Assembly (NCBI RefSeq): GCF_009727055.1
Contig: NC_052358.1
Span: 45,613,354 to 45,677,353 of the forward strand
DNA from: Benincasa hispida
Taxonomy: Eukaryota > Streptophyta > Magnoliopsida > Cucurbitales > Cucurbitaceae
DNA: 64,000 nt
Reading direction: 5' to 3'
Numbering within the stretch: position 1 is the stretch's first letter; each line of letters begins with the position of its first letter. The position numbers were made by a program, and so were the translations under genes. The notes beneath the pieces are model-generated. The model was not told the origin of the DNA and did not search any database. It worked only from the letters and a program-made list of their open reading frames with translations. Positions 12,736 to 24,516 of the stretch are shown here, one piece after another.

Positions 12736-13965
12736 CTAAGAATGTGGCATTTGTCGTACAAATACCTTATTCTCTTGAGGATCGTAAAATAGACCACATT
12801 TTGTTTCTTTTGGATAACCTACAAATAGGCATAGTTTTGAACGACATTTCAATTTTTTAGAATTTTGCACCAACACGTGTGCCAGACATCCCCAAATCCT
12901 AAAGTGATGTAAATTACCTTTACGCCCTTTCCATAGCTCATAAGGTATTTCTGAAACACTTTTAGCGGGAACGTTATTCAAAATGCAGTCTCTAATGCAT
13001 GTCCCCAAAAGGAATCAGGTAACTTAGCAAAGCTCATTATTGAACGAACCATGTCCAACAAGGTTCAGTTTCTTATTTCAGATACACCGTTCTGCTGAGG
13101 CATATTAGGTGCAGAGAGTTGTGACTTGATTCCGTGTTCTATCATATAGTCCTAGAATCTTAAGTCCATGTACTCCCCACCTCGATCTGATCGTAGTGTC
13201 ATAATGTTTTACAGCCTTATATTCTTTGAACTTTTCAAAAGAATCGGACTTGTGATGCATTAGGTAAATATGACCATACCTTGAATAATCATTAATAAAA
13301 TTGATGAAATATTCATACCCACCTCGAACTTTGACATTCATCGGTCTACAAAGGTCCGAATGTATGAGCTCTAAGGGTATTGTGGCTCTGAGACCTATTC
13401 TAGTAAAAGATCTCTTAGTCATTTGTCCCTTAAGACGAGACTCACATGGAGGTAAAGAATTGTCTTCTAACTCATTTAGGAGTCCATTCTTAACCAATCT
13501 CTCAATCCTTTTGAGATTTATGTGGCCAAGTCTTAAGTGCCATTGATAGGCATTAGAAGAAACTTTTTGTCTTTTATTCTGAGTTTCGGCTATTCTAAAC
13601 ATCTCAGTATTTACGTCAAATTTTGCTTTAGTTGGTCTTAACTCATATAAGTTGTTTTCAAGTATAGCAGAACAAATTTGAATACCTTTTCTGAAAATGA
13701 ACGCTTCATTAAGTTCAAAAGATATTTTATACATTTGTTCTAATATACATGTGATAGATATAAAATTCCGTCTCATTTTAGGAGCATACAAAACATCTTT
13801 AAGTATGATATATCTATCGTTGAAAAACAACTTCAAGTCTCACGCTCCTTCGGTCGAGACAACCTTTTATGTTCCAACCTTAAGGGTGATCTCACCTTCT
13901 TCAAGCTTTTTTCAGGAACTAGTTTCCTGAAAAGAGAAACAAATATGATTAGTGGCTCTTGAATC
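12736..13965 (-). pseudogene. copia protease remnant, GAG-pre-integrase and integrase
   Basis: The protease motif appears as DSRATNHIC (normally DSGATNH) near 13965, directly after a stop codon. Frame 13836-13105 then gives NDRYIILKDVLYAPKMRRNFIS, a pre-integrase HLRLGHINLKR motif, a partly altered HHCC zinc region and the integrase start (ELIHSDLCRPMNV, INDYSRYGHIYL). Frame 13008-12736 continues with VPYELWKGRK-like integrase sequence and GCLAHV. Multiple stops separate these blocks. Confidence 0.88.
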
Positions 13966-14229
13966 CTATATCCAGGTTGAGGTATCATACTCCACTAAAC
14001 ATATTTTAGAACCTAGTAAATCATATTTACCTTGTGCTTCTTTCAAGGCAGGGACCTGAGGATATTCCTCAATTAAGACAAATCTCAGGTCATCTATTAC
14101 TAGTGTTGAATTCAGATTTGTTTTCCATGTTGAGTAGTTGTTGTCGTTAAGTTTTTCAGAAGCTAATAGTTGATCTAAAGAGCTAGTTATACTGAAAAGA
14201 ATAACATATCTTTTTAGTAAAAAAAACAT
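13966..14229 (-). pseudogene. copia gag remnant with central deletion
   Basis: The frame begins with the Gag N-terminus (LDQLLASEKLNDNNYSTWK...FVLIEEYPQVPA). It jumps at once to sequence that normally follows the zinc knuckle (KEAQGKYDLL...CLVEYDTSTWI). The capsid core and the CCHC knuckle are missing. In intact relatives these segments are roughly 200 or more residues apart, so this is an in-frame internal deletion of most of gag. Confidence 0.82.
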
Positions 14230-14239
14230 TTATCTTTTA

Positions 14240-15336
14240 AATCCAATCAAGTTTAGCAAAAAAAAAAAACTAATAATGTACCCTTCAGTATTATATTTTG
14301 CAACGATATTTCAACGGTTTAGAAATAACTTTCACCGAGGGGTGATTGAGTATTCCTCTGTTGAACCAAGACTATCTTGACTAGATACTATCACCAGAAT
14401 AACTCTTATTCCTATAGTAACTCAGTTATCGCTAATTTGGTCAAGAATTTACTAACAGTTAGTAATTCTCGTAAGTGTGACCTTCTATTTTCAGACCTCA
14501 AAGATCGGAATCATTATGCTCTCGAAGTTGGAAAGACAAGAATGAAAATGGACCTGAGAGACCCTATCAATTTCAAGAGTTCGTGAAGTTCCGAATCTTA
14601 TAATACAGCCCTCCGATTGGTAAGGTCGTTTCAAGGCAGACATGTAGGTGCATTATAGGAATCTCATGGTGCGACATAATGGAAGAGACCTTAGGATGTG
14701 TTGACACACTTTATTCTCCCACTTACTATAAACAACTTCCCCTATTCACTTTGGTATTGACTCCTGCAAACACTCTCCGAATGGAGTCCACTCCCAGGGC
14801 GGCCCAAAGCCAAGCATGAATCTCACGGTGTGAACTCTTAGAGAGGCTGGAGCTAAAAGTATATTACTTCTCTCCAGCTAAAGTGTTCTAGACGGTTAGG
14901 GTATAAAATACTTAGCGATACATTTTGGCTAACTAAACATATCCTAAGTCTAGGTGATTCATGCGAGTATAACTTTTATACTAGATTTGTAATCGGGTCG
15001 GATCTCGGGCTGCGGTCGGGTCTGGGAGCTTGTCTTGTGTCTGGTGGCCAAATTCGGATCTGTGATCAAAATTTCTTCAATTTTGCTACTGTCCTCTCTC
15101 CCGAAATCAAGAAATTACAACATAATTTCAACTCTAATAACTCTAACAAATTTACAGACCCTTTTTCACACATTAATGCTCATAAACATGTGAGCGATTA
15201 CAAATTTCCACAAGAAATTTAAAGAAAAAACAATGCCAAAATCATAATAAATCCACTTTAGTCCACATTTCATTCAACACTTGAATAGAAAGGAAAAAAA
15301 CACCCACCAAAAGCAATTGAGCGTAATTAAAGCATA
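14240..15336 (-). other. Non-coding leader of the copia element
   Basis: About 1.1 kb between the primer-binding site and the gag start. It has no supported reading frame; short open frames at 14377 and 15037 on the plus strand lack domains. In element orientation this is the 5' untranslated leader. Confidence 0.6.
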
Positions 15337-15347
15337 CTCTGATACCA
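15337..15347 (-). other. Primer-binding site of the copia element
   Basis: Plus strand CTCTGATACCA, complement TGGTATCAGAG, matches the 3' end of initiator tRNA-Met. It lies 2 bp from the LTR edge at 15350. Confidence 0.9.
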
Positions 15348-15349
15348 CA

Positions 15350-17296
15350 TGATGGAACACGAGACATATGCAGTGGAATAAGGATCTAATTACACTCTAA
15401 TTACTTCTAATCAAAAGGAAATTAGCATGCAAAATGAAGGAAAAAACAGTAAATAAAATAGATGGAATACAATATTTATAGCTCCCATCTCAACCTGAAC
15501 TCTTCCGGACCACCACTAGAGTTGACCTACTTTTCTCTGGACTCAGAACCGGGTTGTGGAACCCGATGGATGAAGAAAACCGAGAGAGAAAGAGATGGAA
15601 AATAAGAATGAATTTAGGTTTGGGTTTTTTTATTTTTCCAGCCCAATTTTGAAAACAATTTTGGAAAAATGGCCAAAAACTTTTCATCCATATTGAAAGC
15701 CCAATTTATAGAAAAGGGCTATGCAAAATTGCACAACTCCATAAAAACCCAATATCTAGAATCCACTATCTAAGTGGGCTTAATGTCTCCACTATAAGCC
15801 AACACCTAGCCCACTATTTTGTTAGTGAAATTATCCAACAAAAGTTTGGATTTTCCCACTAATTTTAGTCAAAGGGCAAAATAGTCATTTTGTCAAAGTC
15901 CAACTTTGACCAAAAAGTCAACATTTTGACGTTTTATGATTTTTTTTCGTGTTGACTAACTTTGACCTCCCGAGCATGAATCCACATTCATTTTCTCGAA
16001 ATTCAAATCAAATTTGAATATAAGGTCGGTCAAAGTTTGACTTTTCAAAGTCAAAAGTCAAAAGTCAACTTTTTGACTTTTTACATCTTTGACCATTTCT
16101 ATTATTTTCAAGCTTCCGAATACGAACGTATTCATATTCTTGATATTTAAATCACATTTAAATATTAAAGCTGTATCTCTAAACTAAAAAACCCGACTAT
16201 TATATCACATATACTTGTCGATTTCTCTCTCTTCACCTAATTCAAATAATTCGAATCATTCTATCATACTGTTCTAAGTTTATTCCATATGAGATGGTAG
16301 GGGAACCTAATGGACCTACAGATCATGGGCTCCAACAATTCGAGATTAACCGGTAAAACTCTTTAACTTAATTAATCAACATTTGTTAACTAACGGGTCA
16401 TTCCACTAAAGTCCCGTAGTTGCATTCCCCTCACTGTCGATATATTTCTGTCCATCTGATATAACCATAATCAGTAAGTTAATCCTTCACAGGTTGTTTG
16501 TAATCTCGGCTGGGTCATAAAAATCGTTTTACTCCCAAGACTACATCTTGTTCCTTAAGTTCCACTGATCCTCTAAGAAACAATTGGTTTAAGGTCCAAC
16601 CTATAAACCGAACCCCTCTCGGGTCAAAGAGAGGGTGAGGCCCCTTTTTCAAGAACTAGATTCAGTACTAAAGGGAACGACCTATCTACTATCCCTATAA
16701 TGGGTAGGTGTGAATTCCGTCTGGCGCCCTATGTTCCCAGCTATCCACCTGACCTTACCATTGAAATGGGAGGCTTATTGGGCCAGCGATAATGAGTTGC
16801 CCTCACCTATGCAGATCTAAGGATAATTCCGAGCGAATAGGAGTCATAGTTAGCTCAGGATTGAGATTAAGTTACCTAGGTCATCAATTAACGAAATAGT
16901 CAGTTTTATACATAAAACGGCATTTAGAACGTAAAAAGTGACTATGTCATGGTTCAGTCTTATGCAAACTTATTGCATAGGATGCCCCCACTCACATATT
17001 TCTATATGAACGATTCAGGTTCACATCGTTTGTACTAACTACAAAGTGGGCCCCATCCATAGTGTCTCCAGAATAAGGCACCCAACCTTATTCATATACT
17101 ATAGACCATTTTGGCTATATATTTGAACTTGATCCACATTTATGTCACTACATAAAGTTCAAGCTACATTAAATAGCCTCAGGACCTTAGTTTATTGGAT
17201 TCAAGATTACAATTTCAATAACAACTTTATCAAAAAACAAAACAGAATATGTTTATTAATTTACAAACTACGAGTTTTAGGACATAAAATCCAACA
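15350..17296 (-). repeat. 5' LTR of the copia element (1,947 bp)
   Basis: TGATGGAACAC...ATCCAACA, collinear with the left LTR at 8826-10796. It is followed immediately by the target duplication CTGGC at 17297-17301. Confidence 0.95.
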
Positions 17297-17301
17297 CTGG
17301 C

Positions 17302-17962
17302 ATCAATTTTAAGAGAGATGTTGTGGAGATGTTATCACTATAGGCTTGTTGAAAATGGGAAATAAGAAAGAGAGAAAGAAAAGGGTGGGATGAGAGGGAG
17401 GTAAAGTAGAATTAGTATTTTTTAAAAATATGTAAAGAGGAGAGTGCTTAGATTTTTTTATTTTCCACAAAAAAGTATAAATATATTGGAACTTGGAAAT
17501 GAGGGTTAAGTTTTTTTTTTTTTTTTTTTAATGAAACAATGGAGACAAATCTTATTAAAATAATAAATAGGTATATAAATATGTTTTATATACCAATGAT
17601 ATATTGTTATATCACTAGATTATATTTTAAAAAGTATAAACTATATAAATAGTAAAGTATAAACAAAAAAATGAATATGCTAACAAAATGTATAAACAAA
17701 TAAAAAAAGAATAAGATAAAACAAAGTCTGATAACAAAAGATAGATTCAAATGGATATTGTTGGAGAAAAATCAGGAAAAATCTCTAAATTAAATTAGGA
17801 AACACGAAAAATGATAATTAAAATCGCATAACTTCATATTACAATTATACTGCATGTGTAGATGTAGATTAGTTAATCTCATAACTTAATGTTACAATTA
17901 TAATGTATGTGAAAATGTACATTAGTTAATTACAAGAGCCCATCGAAGACAAATTAGGAATA
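17302..17962. other. Intergenic AT-rich DNA
   Basis: Continuation of the copia insertion target. Purine-rich at first, then low-complexity A/T with a T run at about 17510-17529. No gene seen. Confidence 0.5.
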
Positions 17963-19287
17963 TGTTGGGGTTGATGCCCTAAATCACATAGGGTTCTATA
18001 GTTTGTAAACACCTCTATGAACAAACGCTATTTTCTTCACTATTGTCTACAAAATATGAGATATTTTGGTTGCATTTACCACAAACCAATAAACTAAGAT
18101 CCCTGATTATCATTGTGACTTAAGCATGTATATGGAGACATATAAGTGGATCATGCCTTAAGTGATAAACTAAATGATTTGTAGTATATAGTAAATGAGG
18201 GAAACCTTATCCTGGTGACACCATGGATACGGTCCGCTTTGTAGATGTTACAAGTGTTTTAAAGTACTACAGATGGTTTAATTTTAATCATTCATGTGGA
18301 GATATACAGGGGGAGGTGTCCTATATGAAGGAGTTTGTATAAGACCAGACCACGAAGTGTTTAGTCTCGTTATATAACGTCGTTTATGACAAAGACTTTC
18401 ATTTCACTAGGATGACCATAAGTAACATGACCTTAATCCTGAGTGAGTTGGGAATTCCTGCTTATGAGGGTGATCCTTTGATTTGCATGGGTGCGAGTGG
18501 CCAGATTGCATTGTGGTTGGTTGTTTTCTCCATTAACCGTGAAAGTGGGAGGTTATTTTCAGTTTTGAATAACTGAAGGATAAAATGAAAAGTGTTTTCA
18601 TTTTGTAATGAGGTCATTTCATTAAGTTTTTTACTAATCGTTTAGCTGACAAGAGACTATATGATTGTCTTCTAAGCGAGAGCCTAAAAACGATCGTGTA
18701 AACCGCCTTTTACTAAACGATCGTGTAAAGTCATTTACTAATCGATCGTGTGCTAAGCGAGATTTACTAAACAATTGTGTAAACAATCAAGAGTGTTTTA
18801 ATAAATGATTGTGTACCAACTGGGATTTACTAAACAATCAAGCATCACAGTCTATACAATAGACAGTGTCTTCTCCCACTTACTTGATTGTATATTTGAT
18901 CATTGCCTTCCTCCATCCCTCTACCAAATTCACAACAGAGCCCACACCTCCTGGATTCTCACTCCTAGTATACCAAGGTTGTTGAGTGGTGGTGTCAAAG
19001 GGTACTTGTTCGAGGAGAAGACTGTCTGTGATCATTAGACGATTGGGTGGGCGATCTGAACGAGAGATTGTCGTTCAGTTCTTCACGAGACCGAGAGATT
19101 CACAGAAGAAGAGTTCTTCAAAGGTATGTCTCTCGTTCCTTTTGTTTTTTTATTACTAAAGCATGTTGTAATTTGTTCTAAGATGCATAATTGTTCTGTA
19201 TGTCTGTGAATGCCTTTAATTTTTTTACAATGGGCTTGGAAAGATCTTGTTTCCACTCATGGGTTCTTTTAGATAAGAGTTCCTTCA
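17963..19287 (+). repeat. Probable solo LTR, plus orientation
   Basis: Starts TGTTGGGGTTGATGCCCTAAATCAC, matching the LTR start pattern here (TGTTGG..TATGTCCTAAA). It contains the shared core (TTGTATAAGACCAGACCACGAA; ACCTTAATCCTGAGTGAG). A plausible end is TTCCTTCA at 19280-19287. No primer-binding site follows. Flanking 5-mers (GAATA, AAATG) do not match well, so the right end is uncertain. Confidence 0.6.
18640..18845 (+). repeat. Degenerate CGATCGTGTAAA repeat cluster inside the LTR
   Basis: Words of the form TTTACTAAACGATCGTGTAAA and variants (CGATCGTGTGC, CAATTGTGTAAA, TGATTGTGTACC, AAACAATCAAG) recur about seven or eight times in 200 bp, spaced about 25-35 bp. AAGCGAGA words lie between some of them. 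The other LTRs here lack this cluster. Confidence 0.75.
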
Positions 19288-21036
19288 AAATGCATTTAAC
19301 TTCATATTATATTTTGAGTCTGGTAATAACATGTTTAGACAAATGAAAAAAGATTTAGATAAACTAAATCTAGTAATAAAAAGTTAAGCCAATTTAAAAA
19401 GAGTTAGATAAACCAAACATGATAACAATGTTCTTTCTCACAAGGTTGGAGAGAAGAATATGTTTCTACTGAATTATATCCAAATATAGTATATTTGAAA
19501 GATTCATAGATACATTAAAGAGTAGTCAACCACCACACAAAAATCATAACTCTGATTTTCTAGTATGCAATGCAGCTGCGAAAGTTTCGATTTATTGTAA
19601 TGTCTAACTTTGATTCTCTCTGATGAATAAGATTTCATCTTCTTTTGCCGAAAAACAAAGAAAACTGATTATAATAATGATGTAAAAAAAAATATTGAAT
19701 CGTCCTATAAGAACAGATGAAGAGGAAAATTGAAAAATCGATGGATCACATTTGGTCAAATCAAAAGATGAAGATGAAAAGAATTGAAATTAAGATGAAA
19801 AAAAAATTGTAAATTCAATCTTATTTATGCATCAATAACAAATACATGATTTTTAGATAATGAAATGTAAAATAACCAAAAATGTATTTCAAAACGTAAA
19901 CAATGATAATATAATAATATAATATGTTATAAAATGAGATAAAAATAGTTACTAAATATAAAATATGTAAAGTTGAATCTAATAACATATACAAGACAAT
20001 TTAAACCTTAAAAAATATGGAAAAATATTCAATTAATTTATTAAGAATATATATAAAATAATGAAAAACAATTCAAATGTTTGAAAAAATATGATTTAAT
20101 AAAATGAAATTTGATAATATATGGATATTTAAAATATAGATCTGTTAGAAATATCTAGATATTTAATTCAAGTGAGATTAATTCGAAGTATGGTTAAATA
20201 ATAAAATCTAAACTAATAATAAAATCTGTATTGAAATGTTAACTAGCGGAGGAAAATCAAGAAGGGCGGTTATTTTCGGGAAGGCAGTTATTTTTATTTT
20301 TTTTAATCAATTAGAGGAATAGTGGAGAACTAAGGAGTCAACAATTACCTTGTATACGGAACCCATCATTGTTTATAATTCTACATTTGCCATGTATTTG
20401 TAGTTTTATCAATAATAAAAGCTACAAACCAGATAAGGGTAAAACATGAATTTGAAAATTTGCGGCCATGTGCATATCATATGTGTGGTCATAAATCTTT
20501 TTATTTACCGATTTTGTCATTTTTCAAAAACCAAACTCTAACATTTGTCATACAGTCTAATTCTTCGAAAATAAATTATTTCTTGTGCAACAAGTGGGCT
20601 GAAGACCCATAACAATATTTATTTTTGATTCATCTCATTCGTACTATGACATTTATTAAATTGGTTGGCCTCCATTTATTGTAAAATATTGTAGAACCAT
20701 GGTTACAAATCAGACTTATTTCAAATATATATAATAGAGATTTAATGTTGTTATATAATATATACTCCATATTTTAATTTTAGTCTCGTTTCTATTGAAT
20801 TATATATTTCAAATATTTTATCATATATACATATGTATATTTAGTTATTTGGAAAATATATATCCCAAATTATATGCTACGAATTAGACCATAAACTAAA
20901 ATTGATGACATCAAAAAAATTATTTTTTAAACAAAGAAACCAAATTCAGAGTTCAAATTTTTAAGTTAGTGCTCTGAAAAGTGTATGAATATATGTATAA
21001 ATATTCGATTGCATACTTGATATATATTATAGGGAA
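19288..21036. other. Intergenic AT-rich DNA, no supported gene
   Basis: Low-complexity A/T sequence with no open frame carrying a recognisable domain. Confidence 0.5.
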
Positions 21037-21720
21037 ACTGTATGAATATATAGTATATAGACAAATATCATAAACTAACTAACATATATTCAGAACCCAA
21101 TTGATAACAGTCAATCATTTAACACGTTTATATATAACATCAACGTGAGTATATCAAATATTTCTTTTTAATAAAATAGATAATTCTAAATGATATTACA
21201 ATATGTATACATGATACAACACTTTTCTATATTATACCTTAGATCATTTGAAATATACATTCGACATAACCCAAATTGTATTAAGTACATATGTATTAAG
21301 CATTGTGACTCCAAATTGTATGAATATACAATCAGATATATCATAGACTAACGAGTATATATTTATAACCCAACCGATAACAGTCATTCATTTAACACGG
21401 TTACATATAATATCAACGTGGGTATATCAAATATTTCTTTCTAATAAAATAGATAACTTGAAATAATATTTCAATATGTATACATGATACTATACTTATC
21501 AATATTGTACCTCAGAATATTTGGAATATACACATTTGATAGGATCAACACAACTAGGGCATATTCAACTATATTTAAACAGTGGTATATATGTATTAGG
21601 CACTATGTACTCGAAACTGTTTAAATATACAATCGAGTATCATAGAATTATAACTAGAGAACATTTGAAATATACATTTGACATAATCATAAAAAACATA
21701 TTCAACTATTTTTAAACAAC
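21037..21720 (+). repeat. Tandem repeat, period about 273 bp, about 2.3 copies
   Basis: CCCAATTGATAACAGTCAATC at 21096 recurs as CCCAACCGATAACAGTCATTC at 21369. Both are followed by the same order of words (TTTAACACG, ATATCAACGTG, GGTATATCAAATATTTCTTT, CAATATGTATACATGATAC, ACATT.GA). A third, partial unit is recognisable after about 21618. Copies have diverged visibly. Confidence 0.85.
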
Positions 21721-22450
21721 AATCGTATCTATTAGGTGTGTCATTAATCATCTATATCTCTTCCAATCTCATAGAAACGAAATCCTCCAAGAATTGCCTT
21801 GAGCGGCTTTGGGGTTGAAGGATATGGCGGAAGGTCTAGGAAAGTGAAAGAGAAAAAGAAAATGGAGGAGTAATTGAAGAGAAAGGATGAAAACCCTAAT
21901 TATTTGCACGTGTGTGGGAGATTAACTATTTTTTTCCTTATTTTATCTTTTTTGTTTAAAAAAATATGGAGGAGACCATAATCGTAGATGGACCCTAACA
22001 TTTGTGGAAATAATCAACCCATCAGGCTATTTATAAAATAAAAAGAGAATAAAATACATTGTTGTAATATGAGCCTATAATGAAAGTCTTTTATGTAAAG
22101 TCCCTAATATATCTTAAACTATCAACCAAAAGAGACAACTAAAATAAGCATAGTTTAATTGACATTTGAGTGTATTAGAAACGACGAATTTTGTAGCTCG
22201 TCGAATCTCCTACTCCTAATTATCGTAAAAGAAAACTAAAGAGTCAAAAAGAAAAATATATTTTATAGATTAATCTAGTCGTCATAAAGATGACGACCTG
22301 ATTGGAGCACTAAGAAAGAAGTGTGGAAAGTTAGGATTGGTAGGAAGTGAATGGGATTGGTGGGATTATTGGAATTGGGTGTGCTCATGCATACGTAATC
22401 ACACACATATGGAGGATGGATGGATGGATAAGAGAAGAGAAATAGAGAAC
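21721..22450. other. Intergenic region upstream of the VQ gene
   Basis: AT-rich; a short GC-richer patch at 21790-21880 has no recognisable product. Sequence from 22300 on is the distal promoter of the VQ gene. Confidence 0.45.
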
Positions 22451-22468
22451 CAATTTATAATTGGAGTT

Positions 22469-22556
22469 TTGACTTTCGGTCAAACCAAACATCAACATAA
22501 GCACGTGCGATGCATGGTGTAATTCTGTTTTGGGAGTATAAAAGATGGCTGGTCAA
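22469..22556 (+). promoter_or_regulatory. W-box cluster and G-box upstream of the VQ gene
   Basis: TTGACT at 22469-22474, inverted GGTCAA at 22478-22483 and GGTCAA at 22551-22556 are three W-box cores (TTGACC/T), the first two in a near-palindrome. CACGTG (G-box) lies at 22502-22507. WRKY factors bind W-boxes and VQ proteins are WRKY partners, so WRKY control is plausible; binding is inferred from motifs only. Confidence 0.5.
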
Positions 22557-22652
22557 ACTCGTGCTACAAATCCAAACACACCGCCGACGGCTATTTTTAT
22601 AACATAAAAAAAAAAAACACCAAACGAACCTTCTACTTCAATCTCTCTCTCT

Positions 22653-22664
22653 ATATATATAAAT
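22653..22664 (+). promoter_or_regulatory. Probable TATA box of the VQ gene
   Basis: TATATATAAATA preceded by a CT-rich patch (CTCTCTCTC), about 71 bp before the start codon. An alternative TATAAAAG lies at 22537-22544. Confidence 0.55.
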
Positions 22665-22734
22665 ACAAAACATACACACTTCTCAAATTTAAACCCATAA
22701 GTAAAGAAAAAACAACTTAGATCTTCTCATCCAC

Positions 22735-23019
22735 ATGGAACCTCACTCCTTTTCTTTTCACTACTCCGAGCCGGAGCAGCCTCACAAGGTGCCCAAGAAG
22801 GCGGTGGCGCCTCCCCGGCCGACACCGCCCCGGGTTTACAAGGTGGACCCGATCAGTTTCCGGGATGTTGTTCAGAAGCTAACTGCGGCTCCTGAGTTTC
22901 AGGATCCCCGCCTTCAAGCCATGCCGCCTCCGCGTCCCAATCTCTCCAATCCGCCGCCGCTGCCGCCGACTTCTGTTTCTTACAATGGGTACTCGGGACA
23001 GTCCGCTGAGAGATATTAG
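22735..23019 (+). CDS. Small VQ-motif protein, 94 aa, intronless
   Basis: The VQ motif is FRDVVQKLTA at residues 42-51, fitting FxxxVQxLTx with the less common Ala ending. It is preceded by the typical lead-in RVYKVDPISF. The rest is Pro-rich (residues 20-33 and 63-80) and ends in NGYSGQSAERY. VQ proteins are nuclear (some plastid) cofactors that bind WRKY factors through this motif and tune defence, growth or light responses. At 94 aa and without introns it fits the small VQ group. The start is the first ATG after a TATA box and short leader. AATAAA is at 23119-23124. Its GC-rich coding sequence stands out from AT-rich flanks. The subgroup is not assigned. Confidence 0.93.
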   Translation: MEPHSFSFHYSEPEQPHKVPKKAVAPPRPTPPRVYKVDPISFRDVVQKLTAAPEFQDPRLQAMPPPRPNLSNPPPLPPTSVSYNGYSGQSAERY

Positions 23020-23719
23020 CATATATTTGAATTATTGGAACTTTATTTCACTTCTCTTCTTTCATAATTTATTCATAAGTGTTTTGTTGGGTTGGTCATG
23101 TGGTTTTGACCTGTATGTAATAAATTAGTATTAATAATTTAAGTTTAATTTGGAAAGCTATTTCCATATGCCCAATTAGTAATTTTTTAATCTTTTTTGT
23201 CCTTTTAGTTTAATAAGAAAAAGAAGCTTAATTAAATAGGATATGCAAATATAATATAAGTACAATTTAGGATGTAACTAATTAAGTATTTTTCTTTACC
23301 AAATCAAATGGTAGTTTAGTTTAACATGCATTGTTAATTTTCTTTAAACATATGTGTAACTATCTCATGGCCAACTTCGCTCAGAGATATTAGCATATAT
23401 TTGAATTATTCGAATTTTATTTTATTTCTCTTCTTTCATAATTTATTCATAAGTTTTTGTTTCTTACTTTTTTTATCTATTGAAACGTGTTCAGTTAAAA
23501 TTGGTCTGGTTTATTGACTCGTTAGTCCTGTTGTTTTGATCGTATATGTAATTTACTATCAATAATTTAGGTTTAATTTTGGAAGCGATTTGCATATGCC
23601 TAATAAGTAGTATTTTAATATTCTTTTTGTCTTTTTAGTTTAATAATAAAGATAATAAGAAAAAGAAGATTAATTAAATAGGATGTGCAAATATAAGTGC
23701 AAGTTAGGATGCAACAAAG
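23004..23719 (+). repeat. Direct duplication of the VQ gene 3' end
   Basis: The block at 23004-23278, which starts in the last codons (CGCTGAGAGATATTAGC) and covers the 3' UTR, is repeated at 23378-23719 starting CGCTCAGAGATATTAGC. The order of words is kept (TTCTCTTCTTTCATAATTTA, AATTTA.GTTTAATTT, CATATGCC, TTAATTAAATAGGAT.TGCAA, TTAGGATG.AAC) with substitutions and small indels. No VQ motif precedes the second copy. Confidence 0.9.
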
Positions 23720-24511
23720 ATCATGTTTATCAATTCGTAATGAAAATTGGTATAATTGAATGAAATTTTATTGATAGATCAATCATAATGGATTAAAATC
23801 ACAAACGTAATTGGATTGTTTTTAATCACTGAATTTTGTCATATTTACTATTACCGGTACCGGTACCTTTACCTCTAACAGTCAAATGGTAATGGTAATG
23901 GTAACAACAATAGTAAAGATGTCAAAGTTCATAACTTTTTCTTTGGAACAGCAAAAATAATGATGATCGTAACAATAACGTTATGACATAATTTTTAGTC
24001 GCAATTGGATTGAATTAGTTTACATTTTTTTATTACAGATTTGAAAGTGGGTTTCGAATATTAGTACAAGTACAAAACACAAGTAAACAAGACCAAAGGT
24101 AATCAAATGGGGTCCACCTTTTACATTACTATTGATCTATTACATTTTCACTGGGGTAAACATGGCCTAAAGTTCTTATTTTTTTTCTCATTCTCCTTGG
24201 AATCATGAGCATATATGCATTATCGTAAAAGGCATCAAAGGTTTAAAAGTCTTCCATGTTTATCCATTATCGATCCATATGGATCATTTATAGTTGAAAT
24301 AAATGTATATGCTATTGGTTATGGTGACATTCTTAAACAATCTAGTTAGATATGATTCAGACATCTGACTATGATCTTAAATAAATTATTCCACAATCAA
24401 AAAAGAAATTATATCAATTGTTTTATATAGAAATGAATCTCAAATAAATAAGTTTCAACTAAAAAGAAAAGATACCTACAACTGGTCGGCGATGGGACAG
24501 TAGCAGACGAT
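23720..24511. other. Intergenic DNA, no supported gene
   Basis: AT-rich. A small GGTAATGGTAATGG/ACCGGTACCGGTACC patch lies at 23855-23910. No coding evidence. Confidence 0.45.
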
Positions 24512-24516
24512 GATAG

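Larger units (their letters stand above)
8821..17301 (-). mobile_element. Complete-ended Ty1-copia retrotransposon, minus orientation
   Basis: Two long LTRs (8826-10796 and 15350-17296) enclose 4.55 kb of internal sequence. A perfect 5-bp target duplication, CTGGC, is at 8821-8825 and 17297-17301, so both ends are exact. The primer-binding site is beside the right LTR and the purine stretch is beside the left LTR, so transcription runs right to left. The internal order, protease then integrase then RT then RNase H, is the copia order. The copy has a deleted gag centre, several stops and an altered protease motif, so it cannot move by itself. The LTRs are similar but not identical by eye; LTR1 has about 25-30 bp extra near 8965. 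Confidence 0.95.

Noticed and set aside
17958..19292. Target duplication for the LTR at 17963
   Set aside because: GAATA on the left and AAATG on the right agree at only three of five bases and the right end is uncertain, so I do not claim a duplication.
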